Shown here: positions 26,370 to 39,760 of the stretch, one piece after another | Position numbering within the stretch: position 1 is the stretch's first letter | How the letters are laid out: each line of letters begins with the position of its first letter | DNA from: Scatophagus argus | Taxonomy: Eukaryota; Chordata; Actinopteri; Scatophagidae | Assembly (NCBI RefSeq): GCF_020382885.2 | Contig: NC_058502.1 | Location: 9,867,501 to 9,931,500 of the forward strand | DNA: 64,000 nucleotides | Direction: 5' to 3' | Translations under genes and position numbers: made by a program | The notes under the pieces: generated by a model | The model's input: only the letters and a program-made list of their open reading frames with translations | What the model was told of the DNA's origin: nothing | Database searches by the model: none

Positions 26370-29300
26370 AAGGCCAAATGGTAAGCGCTGACAGGACTTC
26401 CCGAAGGCAGCTACACACTACGTTCACAGGACGGAGATTGAGTTGTGTGCTTGAGTGGGGATCCTGTCATATTTCATTGTTCTATCTGTATGTGTACCTG
26501 CCAAGTGAACAAAGTGAAGCAAAAGCACAAGCCAAACATAACGTAAAGTTTTGGCAGGAGAGGCCAACAGCTCTTCATCCACCTTCTGCGTCCAGTTGTG
26601 ATCTGGTCATCTGGACACAGTCGTCCTTTTGTTGTCTGAGGTGTGGTGTGGGAACTGTAGGCAGTCTAGGTGATCTGTCTTGAGCTATGGAAAAGCAGAC
26701 AGTCCACCAAGGACAGCAGGACAGATTGATGTTATCACCAAAGCAGCGCACAGTGACACACTCTCTTCAAGGTGTTCTGTTGGAGGCAATAAGAAGAAAA
26801 TAAAGGCAACCAGTGTGGGACTTTCTTTTAATAGATCACTGCCCAATCGATCATGATATCGACCATTGGAAATATGGGCCTGTGCTGCTCTCTATTGAAA
26901 CGTTTCCCCTGCTGAGGTGCTTTGGATGCACGACTAACCAACCAAACGTGTACTGTAGAATGATTTTGTCACTTGGAGCTGCTAAAATTGACCAAAAGAA
27001 AGCAAACAAAGCAGATCATTAGAACCATTTTATTTATTTTTACTGGAAACAGTCCTATGGTGTTCCATGACTCTATGCTATCTCCATTAATTTCACAATA
27101 ACTAAAGCCATTAGTTACAGCTTAGAATTTTTTTTGATACATTATCACAGTGTAATCAAATGCACTAAAACTGACAAATTTGAACTTTTTCTTTCTTTCT
27201 CTTTTTTTTTTTTTGGTTTTCAAGGCCAGGTGAGAATGATCGGCTCCTTCATAATTCACAGACCCAGATTTCACAAAGTTTATATGATGATATGCCAGGT
27301 GTAAATGAGAGAATGTGTGGATTTGCTCATGTTTCCACCCTAGCGCCTGTCTTTACTGTGAGTGAATCTTTGATAGCTGTTACACTGTGAGACAGACAGC
27401 CCTGTGCCAAGACGATGGCATCAAAAAGCTGACGATTGACAGCTACTGACAGCCATCTTCCTCCTAAACACACTTCAGGTCCCCTGCGCCTCCTCTCTCT
27501 CCCCCCCTCTCTGTCTTTTCTCTCTCTCTGTCGGGGGAAATTGAGGAGACTCAGAGATAAAGAGAAGGATGTCGTAAACTGGCACCTGTCATCGTGTTTT
27601 GTTTTGGTCAGGGCATAGAGAACATTCGTAAAGTTTTAAAAGACATCTTGAAGGATTTTGTACTTTCACAGCTACAATTTGAATCTCCAGGTGATGCACT
27701 CACTGGTTTATGCTGCTTTTGGTCATAAGGTGATGTTTAAATAGAAATATTTGTGTGTAAGATTTCACATGAATTTGAAGGCTGACAATTTTAAATATGA
27801 ACAATCAAACAGTAATTAATTTTTGACATCAAATTTGGCTGAACATGCTGAGACAAAGTATTTACTGGAGATATTTAGCCCTCTTAGCTTTGTTTTCCAA
27901 GACACGCCACCTCGATGTGAAATGCTGTCACTGAGACCGAGATGCCTGACAAGAAGCACAAAGAAAGTGAGATCTTTGGCAAACACATATGCACGTGTAT
28001 GCACGCACTGCTCAGAACACACACACACACACACAAAAGCACTGCATTCTTGCGGGCACGTGCACACATTCAGATTGAATGATGCGTTCAAGCTCACGTC
28101 TCCACACACGCATAGATAAACACGCATGCACCTGGATTTCTCAAGTTGTTGCTGTGTTTCATCAGCTTCAGCTGGAGCCAGTGTTTCTTCACCATGTTCA
28201 ACCTGTGGAGCCATTATCTTCTGACACACTTATCCTCCTCTAAATGATTTCTCTTCATCTCCTGCGAGTCACCTAATCAAAGTTGAAAGCTTAATGCCAT
28301 TCAGAGATCCCACTGCTTTCAACTGCTTTCACTGTCATTACGAAAATGAATGGCGGCAGCTGAGAGCTCAGATGTTCTTTCACATCATGACGGAGAGTCT
28401 CTTAATGTGTCTTGTGATCTTTACTGTTGCTGTCTTTGACTGAAGGCCTTGGTCGGGGACTCGACTAATCACGTTACATATCTCACACATTGCATTTGGT
28501 TCATATATCTGCTCTGCGTCTCCCTTTCTCACCCACTCTCTGTCTCACAAGCGTATGTGTTGCTCATCGAGATCATTAGTGCACGTTGAAAAGAGCACAG
28601 ACAGGAGGGAAATATAAAGTTTCACTCAACTTGAAGCCGGTGGTCCCTTTGGCTAATGACAGAACATTGGCTGCAAGGAGTCTAATAAGACGGGAATTGT
28701 CAGGTTGCTCATTGGACAGAGGAGGTGGAGGACTTGAAGTAAATGTCTTTCTACTTTGAAAATCTGACAGGGATTTTCACAAATGTTGCTGTACATGTCA
28801 ACAACACAAAAACAAAAACCATCGCCAGCAGTATTTCAAACTGTTGAACGAGGATTATCTTCCTTGTTTCTACAGTGTTCCACAAATAAGATCATATTAC
28901 AGTGAAGCCAGTGAAATTATCCCGATACTAAGTCACCGTGACACGTAATTAGTTTTTTCGAGGTTGTTATTTTTTTTTTCAGAAGAGGTGTTGATGTTTC
29001 TCGGTATAACCCTGTGAGTTTGTCTTTGGGTTGTCACTGCTGTAGTAACTTTGCACAGTGGAAATTTAGACTTTTTTTTTTTCTTCAAAAGAAGCTATCA
29101 CCAACTGACTTATCTTCCAGATGTGCCATTGCGAGGACGGGATGACATCTCCATCTCACCCCTAATCCGCAGCCGTCTGCTGGGTGTGTTTGCTCAGGTT
29201 TTATATGTGTTTACAGAAAATGTAATTACCTCTTTTAGACATGCAGCTGTTAGAAAAACTGATTTTATGGCTTATGGCCATTGCCAAAAAATGTAAGCAC

Positions 29301-32300
29301 CCTTGGCTCAATTTGTCAACTATTAAATCATTAATGCATTTTCTCTGAAGCCATTTGCTACAGGGGGTTTAACAATCATTTTACTTTTCTCTGCTTTTCC
29401 ACAAAAAAAAAAAAAATTAAATCTCAATGATGTGTCTGCATTCTTTCCCCCAATTTAGCTAACAAAGTGCAGAAATGATTCATGGCAGATGAAGGCATAC
29501 TTCATAATTAGATCACAGCTTGATGGGCTAGAATTTATTAATTATGAAGATGCAGAGCATTTGATGCAATGTTCCTCCACACTTTTTCCTTTCCCTCCGA
29601 CTTCATAGACACATTGCTCGCTCATCTGTAGGCAGCTGCTGGCTCGAGTTACCCAAGTTGTGGTAACACATTGTTACAGCAAATTATGCACGAGCACGGA
29701 CAGGCCAGCCTCTAAGTGATTGCCACAATATGCATTTGCCTTTAAAACTTAAAGGGGAGTTTAATTTATTGAGGGTGTCACATGGCAGGGGTGAGTAATT
29801 ATTCCCAACACCCTTGTAGACCACAGTGGTTAATGTATTCCAGGGCCCTAGGGGGAGCTGTCAGAAAGAGGACACCCTCACTGCTGCTCTGCTCACTGAC
29901 CATGTTGGATGGCTCAGGATTCAGGATTCTCAATACACAACCACAAAATCACTCTCTCGGGGTATGTAATCATGCTTTCAACCCGCTCTAAACTTCTTCC
30001 CTGGCTTTCAATTTCTGTTGCCTTGTGTCGCAAGTGCTGTGCAGATTTTATGTTGTTTGGGATTTTCTCGCTGAAGTTTGCTAGAGATAGTTACACCTGT
30101 ATGAGGAGCACAACCAGCAACTGCTGAATGGCTCTACACCCCCATTTGCTGAAGAGATAGTCAGAAAAGTTTTAGTAGGTTTGTTTTTTGTTCACCTGCT
30201 TTTTCAGGAAGGGAAGCCATTATAGATTTGTTGTTGGTTTTGAAGTCTGAGCCATCAAACATTTGTGTTTATCACTTGTGAAGACCATTGTTTTGTTGAC
30301 TTCCTGTCTGCTGTTCAGTGTGAGGTTGTGGAAAACAGTCATTTCTTGTCTGAGCAGCTGTTGACAATAAGTTATCAAGCAGGAGAATACAAACCCTCCC
30401 TTTGATCTCAGCTTTGTTTGGGGGACAAGGGTTACTAACTGGGTCAAACTGTTTTTACAGTTAGGTCTGCTCCTGCTGAAAAGGTGGAGTTTAATGCTCA
30501 ACATGGAGTTTCAGCAATGTGTCGTATGATGTTTTTGTTTGCTTTACTACAGCACACCTATAATTTATAATAACCGTGCATTCTGTAATGTGGCATTCAC
30601 AATGTTAAAGTCGCTATGATAGGTATTTTAATTATAAATGGATCAATTTGAATGTGGAAGGTGTCGAATCCATGGGTTTTCAGGTCCACAGTGTCACTGT
30701 CTTGGTTCTTCCCCACTGCAGACAGACTGTTAGCGACTAGCAGGTGATCATAGTGAAGCATGTAGCTGTTTAAGAGGCAGATATTTCTCTCTGGCTTTGA
30801 CAACAACACAGAGCAAACATTAGACTTAGATTCGTCATGTGATCAGGACACAGTTTCAAATGAAAGGTAATGTTGTTCTGTATTCGCTTGATGCATAAAT
30901 AGACAAAGTTTGCATGCTGTATAATCGTCCGATAATATGTCAGTGTGGTGTTGACAGAAAGTGTTGTGCTAGCTCCAAGCAGTTGAACAAAAATACAGAA
31001 TATTCCACGATCATGAAAATACAGTATGTTATTTTAAAGAGATTACAAAAACATTTTTAGAAATGCTTTACCTGCTTCTGGACTGAGATGTGCATTAACA
31101 TACAGTCCACATAGACAGTGACTGACAGTCTTTGCAGTACTTAAAAGTGCCGAATGTCTTTGTTCATGTAAGTATTGTAGTTCATAAGAAAAAAGTCCTC
31201 CACCTCTACCAAAAGTAAATGACTTTCAGACTTCAGCCTGACCTAATTTTTTTTTCTGATCTTCACTGAAAAGGTTTAGCAATTAGCAACGTTAACAACC
31301 TGAAACGTTACTTCCTTTGTAAAGGGGGCAGCTAATGCTAGTAAAAAAGTCACTAAGAAACCGGACGTAAATCACAATTCTTCATGAGTGCTGCTGCTTT
31401 AGAGCTTTTTCTTTGTTTGTTTTGTTTTCAGTTCACGCAGTAATAATCAGGTTTTGCTCATTAAGTTGCTGAACGTCAGTCATTTAGGAGTTGACCCAGT
31501 TAAAAACATGGTATCCGGGCCGTTTGTCTGGAAAACCTGCTCTCACAGGGTTCAAACAAAGTGTAACTTTTATTTCTAGCCCTCACACTAGCCGTAGGTG
31601 TAGCTTGAAGACAAATAAGAGGCCTCGCTCTTTAAAACACAACCGATAATAAAAGTTCCTTTTGCATTCATGAGAAATCTCCTATTATCTATTGATTCAG
31701 TCTCACCCTGCGTCTCGGTGACTTACGCCTCCCTCTAATTCCCATTACCGGGAACACTGTACCCTTATCAAGGGAAACAATAAGCCACTTGTCAGCGTAG
31801 CCAGAAAATATGAGGAAGCATCTGCCCAGTCCAGAGGAACTCATGACTCTGTGGTGAAAAAACGCTCCACCTCCCTCCTTCTGTCTGCCTTCCCTCACTT
31901 CAACCCTCCCCCTTTGTCAGTCCTCCCTGTGACCTCCAGGAGGGCGTGGTGGCAGGGTGGTAGCAGTGGTGTTGAGGTAACTGAGCAGCCCAGTCAATCT
32001 GATCATCAGGGGATGAGTCGGATATTGAACCCTGCCTCCCCCACAGGGGTTACGTGCTGCAGTTCGGGGACACGTGTGAGATGCACAGCTGGCTGGAGTG
32101 GGACACCTACTCTTTCTAGTCTTCCACCCCAAAATAGAAGCCCTGGTCCTGAGCCTTAAACCTGTCACAGAGATATGTCTCTGTCAATGATGGCATCCGA
32201 CTTTTTTTTTTTATTTTTTCCCCCAACCACCCCTGTGCTGGGCTGTTATCTCCTTCCTCCTTGCTGTGTCTCCCTGCTCTTTAAGACAAAGGGTAATAAA

Positions 32301-33680
32301 GCTATAAATTGTGTGGTCTGCGGAAGGTATGGACATTCTGTCTGGGAGACGCTGTAAGAACTGCCATAAAGCACCCTCAAAGTCATAGCTGAAGATTTAC
32401 AGTTATTTAACATCCTCCTCTTCCCCTAAATCACAGTGATAAGAGAATTAAGTGATGGCTATAGGTTCTTTGTCCTTAGTCTATTGATTTTCTTCACCCC
32501 TCAGAAGGATCCTGAACATTATAATTATTGAGCCCTGCAGTTTGATGCAGGTTTACAGAGTAAGAGAGGCACCCTCAGTTCGATTCTAACACGGTTAAAA
32601 CAAAAGGCACCCGTTTTTCAATTTGGTAATGGGCTTCCAATTATGCTTCATTTACCTTGTTTGGCCAGAGAATGGTTTTCTGTGGTCCCTGTGCTATAAA
32701 CAGCTTCTTTGTGCTGTGACAAAACCTCAGTAACAGCTCTATTTATCTTGAATCCAGGGCCCTACTTCTTCAGCAATTATTCAGCTGTGTGGATGGAAGG
32801 ATTTTCTTCATTAACAACATGTCTCCCATTGTTAGTCATTCTCTCGATACAGCGATCTGAGACATCACAAAAGCATCTCCGTTAGATAAAAATCAAGATC
32901 AACTGATGTGTGTCACTGTTTATCCACACACGAAAGGTTGGTCTTTGCTATGAACTGTTGAACCAACAGAGAGAACATGGTGTCCTTCTGCCTGTGCTTG
33001 TGTGTGTGTTTTCAGTTGCTTTGTCTCCAAAATCATGGCAGCAGAAAAGCTCTCATCTCACGTAAACAAGGCTTATGAAACAGTAGGTCATCAATATGCT
33101 ACGGCCGACTTCTGGGAGAGAAAGAAAATTCAGCTGCTGAATTATTTCTCCTTTGGTAAATAAACAAGACTTTTGTACATGTAATATGTCTCCATTTCAG
33201 GAGAGGTATGTGTGTGGTCAGAGGTTTTGTTTGTTCAGTGTGTGAGCATGTACTTCAGCTACTGTAAATGCATAAGTATATAAGCCCACTTTAAAATAAT
33301 ATTCTACTGTTTCTTGATTTCTTCCAACATTTTTTTTTGTGACGAAGAAAAGTAACATGATGGTGAGAAACAAATATAAAAGTTTAAGTTTAAAACCTTT
33401 CCCTAAAGATGCCTTCGCTCCCCGCAGATAATATTCCACATCACCTAAAAGAGCGTAATGTTAAGCCACTGTGGAGACGAGTTGCAGCTTATTAAAAAGT
33501 AAAGGAAAACACTCTTATATAGTAACTTTTGGATGTGATTTAGCAAAGCAACAGTCAGACAAATAAGTATTCCAGCCAACAAATCCTCCCACCAAAAAAT
33601 ACAAGATATATTAGTTGTCATTGCCTTCTAAAACATCCATGTGACCATTACAAAAACAACTTGCGTGACCATTTTCTGAT
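26370..33680. other. Gene-poor tract
   Basis: No gene is supported. It contains an AC repeat (about 28017-28035) and poly-A/T runs (for example 29401-29414 and 32202-32211). Several AT-rich unique blocks rich in ATTA-type homeodomain cores (around 29490-29560 and 32390-32800) could be regulatory. A 42-codon frame at 33035-33163 is discussed as a finding. Confidence 0.5.
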
Positions 33681-33689
33681 CCATCATCT

Positions 33690-34060
33690 CTATGACTAAA
33701 GCTGCACTAATCAGTTTCCCCAGCAGTTCAGGCAGCTGTTTTCAGCAAAGAGGCCCCGATAAACTGACTGTGTAGTACCTACCCGGCACCAAACCGTAGA
33801 CAGGCAAAGTTAGCAAAAAGTTGGTGCATTTAGGTGCTAAAACGCCAGATATTTCCCTCATGAATTGATGGAGACTGTAGCAGAGCTAAAAGGAGGGTAA
33901 ATACTGGACTTACAGAAACTTGACTCCAAATGATATCTGTATCTGTGGGATGTATAAATAGGCAACCAGTCCTAGCATGTTCACTGTATTCACTTTATAA
34001 AATCATATGTTGTAAATGTTGTGTTTGCAGCTTGCTGCACTGCCCCAAATTACTAAAATA
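33690..34060. repeat. Teleost interspersed repeat, about 370 bp
   Basis: This is a degenerate copy of a second repeat family that I recall from many teleosts. Marks are AAAGTTAGCAAAAAG, CAGATATTTCCCTCATGAATTG, CAGAGCTAAAAGGAGGGTAA, ATACTGGACTTACA, GATGTATAAATAGGCAAC and the end TTGCAGCTTGCTGCACTGCCCC. Not checked against a repeat library. Confidence 0.6.
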
Positions 34061-34384
34061 CTCTTAATGGTTAATGGTTGTGTGTTTAAGGTTAAGGAAA
34101 GACTGCGATCATGGTTAAAGGAAGTCAATGTTCACTGTTGGAAAGAAAGGAGATGTGCAGCCTCTTGTGTGATTGTCAGACCTCTTGTACACCCAAGCTT
34201 CACTTAAGAGGTTTAGTGCTGTAATAATGTCATGCTACTTTAGTCTTTTTGACCCTGACAGATGAGAGTCTGTAGATTTTCTGGTGAAGACAGTCTAAAG
34301 CCAGCATATACATTACTACATTTACAGTCTATAAAATATATACAGTGTCCCTCTCCTTTTTCAGCTTCTTTCTTTCTTCTTGAT

Positions 34385-34484
34385 GTAAAAGCACACACAC
34401 ACAGCAACACAAAAATGCAGACGCACACACACACACACGCACACATGCACACACATGCACACACATGCACACACATGCACACAT
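34385..34484 (+). repeat. AC microsatellite grading into a 10-bp minisatellite
   Basis: Short AC runs (34392-34402 and 34423-34440) lead into four copies of a 10-base unit ACACATGCAC at 34441-34480, ending in ACATAT. The alternating purine-pyrimidine tract is about 60 bases long. Confidence 0.9.
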
Positions 34485-36696
34485 ATCCCTCAGGCACCAC
34501 AGAGGGCCACAGCCCCACTTACCACCGCCTGACAGTTGGCTTCTTAACAAAGACGCAGGGAATATAATTAAATCATTTACCTTTGATGCCCAGCCAGCTT
34601 TGAAATTAATTAATTCACCCAGGGTGTGCAGGAATTGCATTCACCAAGAGACGAGGGAGGAAGAAAAACGCTGTTCCGCATACTTTAGGGACAAAACCCA
34701 ACACCGTGCCCTCCCTTTGTTTCCTCGTCGTACCTTGCTGCAGCAGTGTCCTCAGAGACAGGGAGTGAAGAAGTTAAGTGCTTCTCTAGTTGAAATAATG
34801 ACCCTGTGCTGATGTTCAGGCCTCATCAGCCAAAGTGCCTGAGGCCAGATCGGGCTTTTGCAAGAGGACAGGCCTTGCTTACACTTCCCTTTCATTTGGT
34901 CTGACCTTTGCGGCGGCTGTGATGTGGGGAGGCGATTGCTGTCAACATCATCAGTGTCACACGACACCAGAAATAGCCTCCGTGGAGATCAGCAGTGACT
35001 TTGGAAGAGCAGATCATAATGAGCACTTGCACTGATACAGGTTATGATGTCAAAATCCAAATAAAATGTCAAATGTTTCAGGTATCAGACACAAACATCA
35101 GTGACACTATGTCCGTATGGCCTGACAGTCAGTAAAACATAAATTATTGTTAGTTCTCGAGTGGAAAGCTGTTGTGTTCAGTGTCTGCTAGTGTGTTTTG
35201 TTTGCAGGTGGATTACGGGTGGCATGAATAGGTAGGATTTTTTGTGTGTTCTTTGTGTTGTCTGTCAGTTGTTTGCCTTGGGTGTGTTTTTGCTGAAATG
35301 ATTATTAAATTTCCACACTGGATCTGAGTCAGAGTATCTCTATAGCACTCTGGATGTAAGATGCTCAGAAGGCAGCCTGGAGCAAATTCCTCAGTGTCAT
35401 CATTTTGCCTTTCCAAGAACATCAAGCATTTGAATCAATGAGCCTTCATCAGCTATCTAATTTTTTACTCCTCCACATCGCTTAGCTACTGCACTGCCAG
35501 TCAAATAGAAAAAATACAGCAGTGTTGTTTTCTTTTCTTTTTTTTTTTCCCGCTTTCGGTTTGTAAATTACAGCCGCTCCAAAGTTAAAAGCATCTGAAA
35601 ACCACTTCTGTAAATTATTGGAGATAAATTGTAATGAATCACATGGACCTGCAAGAAGTTTGATTTATAATTTGGGACTGACAGCATGAGGATATATTTC
35701 CCTGAGAGCTGCTAGGAGGATTTGGTGGGCTACACAGGCTCATTCATCATTCTATACTGAAGCCATTTTTTAGTGTGTACCACTATTAGGTCTTGTACTG
35801 TTCTGCCTATAATAGGACCATATACTGCCTCCTGATGGTCAGCCATAGCTTCTATTGCATGGGTTCCGTTGAAATCTGTCAACAACAAAACCTAAAACTG
35901 CCTAATATTATGCATTGTTTTGATTCTGTTATTGTTTTACATTAACTGAAGATATACATCAGTGCATATGCAATAACTACCACATGTTTTTTGATAAAAT
36001 AATTTTAACTCTACCCACTATTTTTCAAGATCTTTCAAAATCTTTGACTTTATGTTCTTTGTCTGATTACAGCTGAACTGTAAGAGCTACAAGCATTTGT
36101 TTCTTAGTCCTCTGCCCAAGCCTCCAGGTCGTGATATTGCATGTATCGGATGGTTAAGTATGAGGGCTTTCATGTCCTGTGGCCATGAGCAGAACGAGGA
36201 CAGTCATGTGGTGATAGTGTTTGCATCCCTCTGAGATCTAAAGAGCATTTACCAAACCATATGCTGCCTTCATAATGGTTAGTGATATTTGTGTGAACGC
36301 AACCAACAATTAACGCGGGAGAAATGGGGCTGGCGTTAACCTCCGGGCATTCCTTGTATGTTAACACACCTCTCCTTGAACCTCAGTCCCTCTCTCTGCC
36401 TGCCCTTCTCCCTACTCCTCCCCTCATGTCGCCATCCTCTCATCCCCCACCTCCTGCCCCTTCCCCGTGCTTGGGGTCCAGTGGAAGTGATTTATCTTAG
36501 CGTGAAAAGACTTGTGATGACGCTGAGACAGGAGGCCCCGGGCTCCTGGCACTGAATGCTTCGATGGCGTTTGCATGAAGTTCACGGCCCCGGAGCCACG
36601 ATAAATGTCAAGTGCAACAAACGTCCTGTAAATAAGATAGAGCACTGCCAAAGCCGCAGTCTGCTTATTGACTGCTAGAGCAGAAGTTAGTCTCTA

Positions 36697-36722
36697 TGTG
36701 TGTGTGTGTGTGTGTGTGTGTG
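36697..36722 (+). repeat. TG microsatellite
   Basis: This is an uninterrupted TG dinucleotide run of 13 units, followed by CTGCAG. Confidence 0.95.
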
Positions 36723-37534
36723 CTGCAGTGTATAAACCCAACCTTATTCTCCCTCACGATAAAAAGCAACAAATCTTGGATTTCATAGACACAGGCTATA
36801 CTCTCAGAGCGGTTATGAGCTTTCCTCTGCAGGGGATTTGTTCGACAGCTATGCAAAAGTGAAAAAAAAACGTTGGAGGATAAGACCGTTATAAACGAGT
36901 CGTTAAAAGACAGCGTGTTAGGCACATTTTTCTCCACAAAATCTGCCCTGCTTCAATGTACATCCACAGAATGGCGTTTTATTGTGATTCACATATGACA
37001 GAAGCTGCTGCAAGACATGTTTTCTCTTTCTTTGTCAGGGATAGCTAGTGGCTACTTAAAGTGTAAATTTCCACTTTCTTTCACATTTGATTTGTAACAA
37101 CTGTACAGGTCTTTGCATCAAAACGTTTTATAAAAACATCCCTGATTTTAGGTTGTGCTCAGTGCTGCCACCCAATGGTCCCCAAATGAATTAAATGTAA
37201 CTCAGTAGATAAAAAAATTAAATAGAAGGCCCCTGACTTGCATTAAATTAAGATACTACAGTGACATAAATAAAGAAACCCCTAAGATGTGGTATTTCTT
37301 TTTTTATGACTGCATGATATTTCCAACCCAGAACACGATGCAAACAGTATGAGCCGCATCTGCTTCTGTATAGTAGAGGATGCACATACTTCTGCTATGT
37401 GCTCATCTGTCCTCCACAAGCACTCATGGCCTAAAGCCAGCAGCCATATGTTGGCCTTGGCTCTAACACACACTATTGCTGTTGTTTCTTTTATTAAGCA
37501 ACGGATAATGTCAGTTCACACTTCCCCAGCTTAC

Positions 37535-37535
<1 letters not shown>

Positions 37536-37569
<34 letters not shown>
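37536..37569 (+). repeat. GT microsatellite
   Basis: This is a GT run of about 16 units, ending in ATGTGG. Confidence 0.95.
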
Positions 37570-37573
<4 letters not shown>

Positions 37574-37813
37574 GTAGGCTACATCTTCAATTATAAAACT
37601 ACAAAATGAAAAAACATCTAAAAATTGAAGACACCTACCAGAGAAAAAGGCTGCACCCCACCTGTTTTTTTACTGAGATGACAAGGTGCTTTTATTTAAT
37701 TCTGAGATGTCATTTGAGGACTTGGCGAAGTCATCGTGGGACTCAAGCGTGTACTTCAAAGTATCACTTCATCTGATCAACCTCTCCTACTTCAGGAATT
37801 TCCCCGTCTTTGA

Positions 37814-37847
37814 AAGCTCTGTTCCTTGAAAACAAGGAACAGAGCTT
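37814..37847. repeat. Perfect 15-bp inverted repeat with AAAA loop
   Basis: AAGCTCTGTTCCTTG (37814-37828), a 4-base loop AAAA, then CAAGGAACAGAGCTT (37833-37847). The arms are exactly complementary. No T-run follows, and the stem is too short for a microRNA precursor. Confidence 0.9.
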
Positions 37848-39732
37848 CATGCTATTAGAGTTATCTGGGGAAGTACAATCCCGCATATATCACCTCCGTC
37901 TGTGTCATCTCCAGTTGATAAACTGCATTTCCTGTCAGTGGAGGACACTGAAGGTTACAGCTGAGATTAAAAAGAACAAAGCAACCTCCCAACTGGAGCG
38001 GTGACACAATCTACCTGCTCATTTTGATAATTAAGAAGAGCAGAAGGGTATCAACCTTTGATGAATCATCCACTGGTCCCTAAATATGGATGTAATGACA
38101 GCTTTTAACATATTTAAGACTTTCCACATGAGTGAGGGCATCTAAGCATGGGGACATGCGCTCACACACTCGCATCTGACATAAAACATGCAGCAATATG
38201 CAAACATTTGCCTACATGCACTCAGCTGATTAAACAGGAGCATAAATTATTGTTCCTTGTCATTTTTTTGAATATAAACTCACTGGGTTGTTCAGCTATT
38301 GACTCACAGACATCACCAGCAGCACTCAGAGTTGGTCCTACCCAGAGAGCATGGCCTGCTGTATATCCAACCCTCAGCACTGACCATAAGCTGGGTTTGT
38401 TCAACAGCCCCAGACACACTGGGGCAATTTATGAGCTTCTGGCTGCAGACTGATCAGAGCAGTGCTTGTAAAATGTATTTTGGCATGTATGCAGGGTTTT
38501 ACTGGAGCTCTCCCTGTCACACATCAGCCATACATCAGCACTGAAAGAGAGAGAGAGGTGAAATAAGAGCAGCAAAGGGAGGGTAGTGGTGGTTTCAGTG
38601 TCGAGGGAGAGCACTGTTTGATTCTCAAAAGCCTCCATTTTGGAAATGGTTTTCCTCGAATTGTCAGCGCTTCCCATATCTTAAGCATGAACGGTAGATG
38701 AGATTTCGTAATTATCCGTTACCATCACTTAGTTTTAATTACTGTACTAATGCTTAATGTTAACATGACTTCTGATCAGGTGATTTTGGAACTTGTCTCT
38801 TTAAACATCACGGATCTTCACAAAATCTGTGTTTTCTATTCTCAATAAAACCCTATCCTTGAAATCTCATCTCTTCCTCTACCTCAACAACTACCTCTAC
38901 TTGATTTTCAACCAGACAAAACAACAGCATGTGCAGCCATGCCCTGGCCTCTATCCAAAACTTGTCTGAGCTTCTCAGGAAGTAACCATGAGCTCTGCTA
39001 CCTGTCACCCAACTTTCAGCATGATTTGTGACAGCACCGTCTGACCAGAACAATTGCATTAACAAGCGCCGGAAGGCCCTGGCTGTCAGGCTCCACTGAT
39101 ACCATGTGAGATCTTTATTAAATTACAATTATGAGACGACAAATCCTCTCATTGTTCCACCTTATGGACTGTGCTTGGACACGTGCCACTGTCACATGAA
39201 CACAGGGTGAGTCATTTCTCAGGGACTGGTCTTTACCCTTCTGGCGTCCCGTCCTCCATAGCAACAGAGCTGCTTGAAGAAATATGAAGTGAGAACGCTC
39301 TGTGTCAAAGACAATTAGATTTGTAAGTGAAGGAAATTAATTTCTTAGACAAAAACATATTTCCGTGATACCATTGTCTTGTCTTTAGGCTACTTATTTT
39401 CATCAGTGATAGTTTTACTTTCAGCCCTCCTCTGAGGTTAGCTTGGTAAATGTCAATGCCATTGCCACATTTTTTCACAACAAACATTCTGACTGGTTAA
39501 AGCAGGAAAAGCAAGTATATTTAAAAAGCATCAATGAGAGCTGTGTTCCACTTAGGTGAAGTAATTCCAGGGTGGTTAGCTACAAGCTGACTCACCGTCT
39601 TAGTGGATACTTGATATCAGGTTAACAGAACTGCTATCATCAACTGAAATGTTTATCACTGAGCCTTATTTTGAAAGTCTAACCAGACATGATACAATAG
39701 ACCAGAGCGCTTACTAAGCTGTGTACACCTTG

Positions 39733-39760
39733 GCCCAAGTCATACGAATATGACTTGGGC
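39733..39760. repeat. Perfect 12-bp inverted repeat with CGAA loop
   Basis: GCCCAAGTCATA (39733-39744), loop CGAA, then TATGACTTGGGC (39749-39760). The arms are exact complements. Function unknown. Confidence 0.9.
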
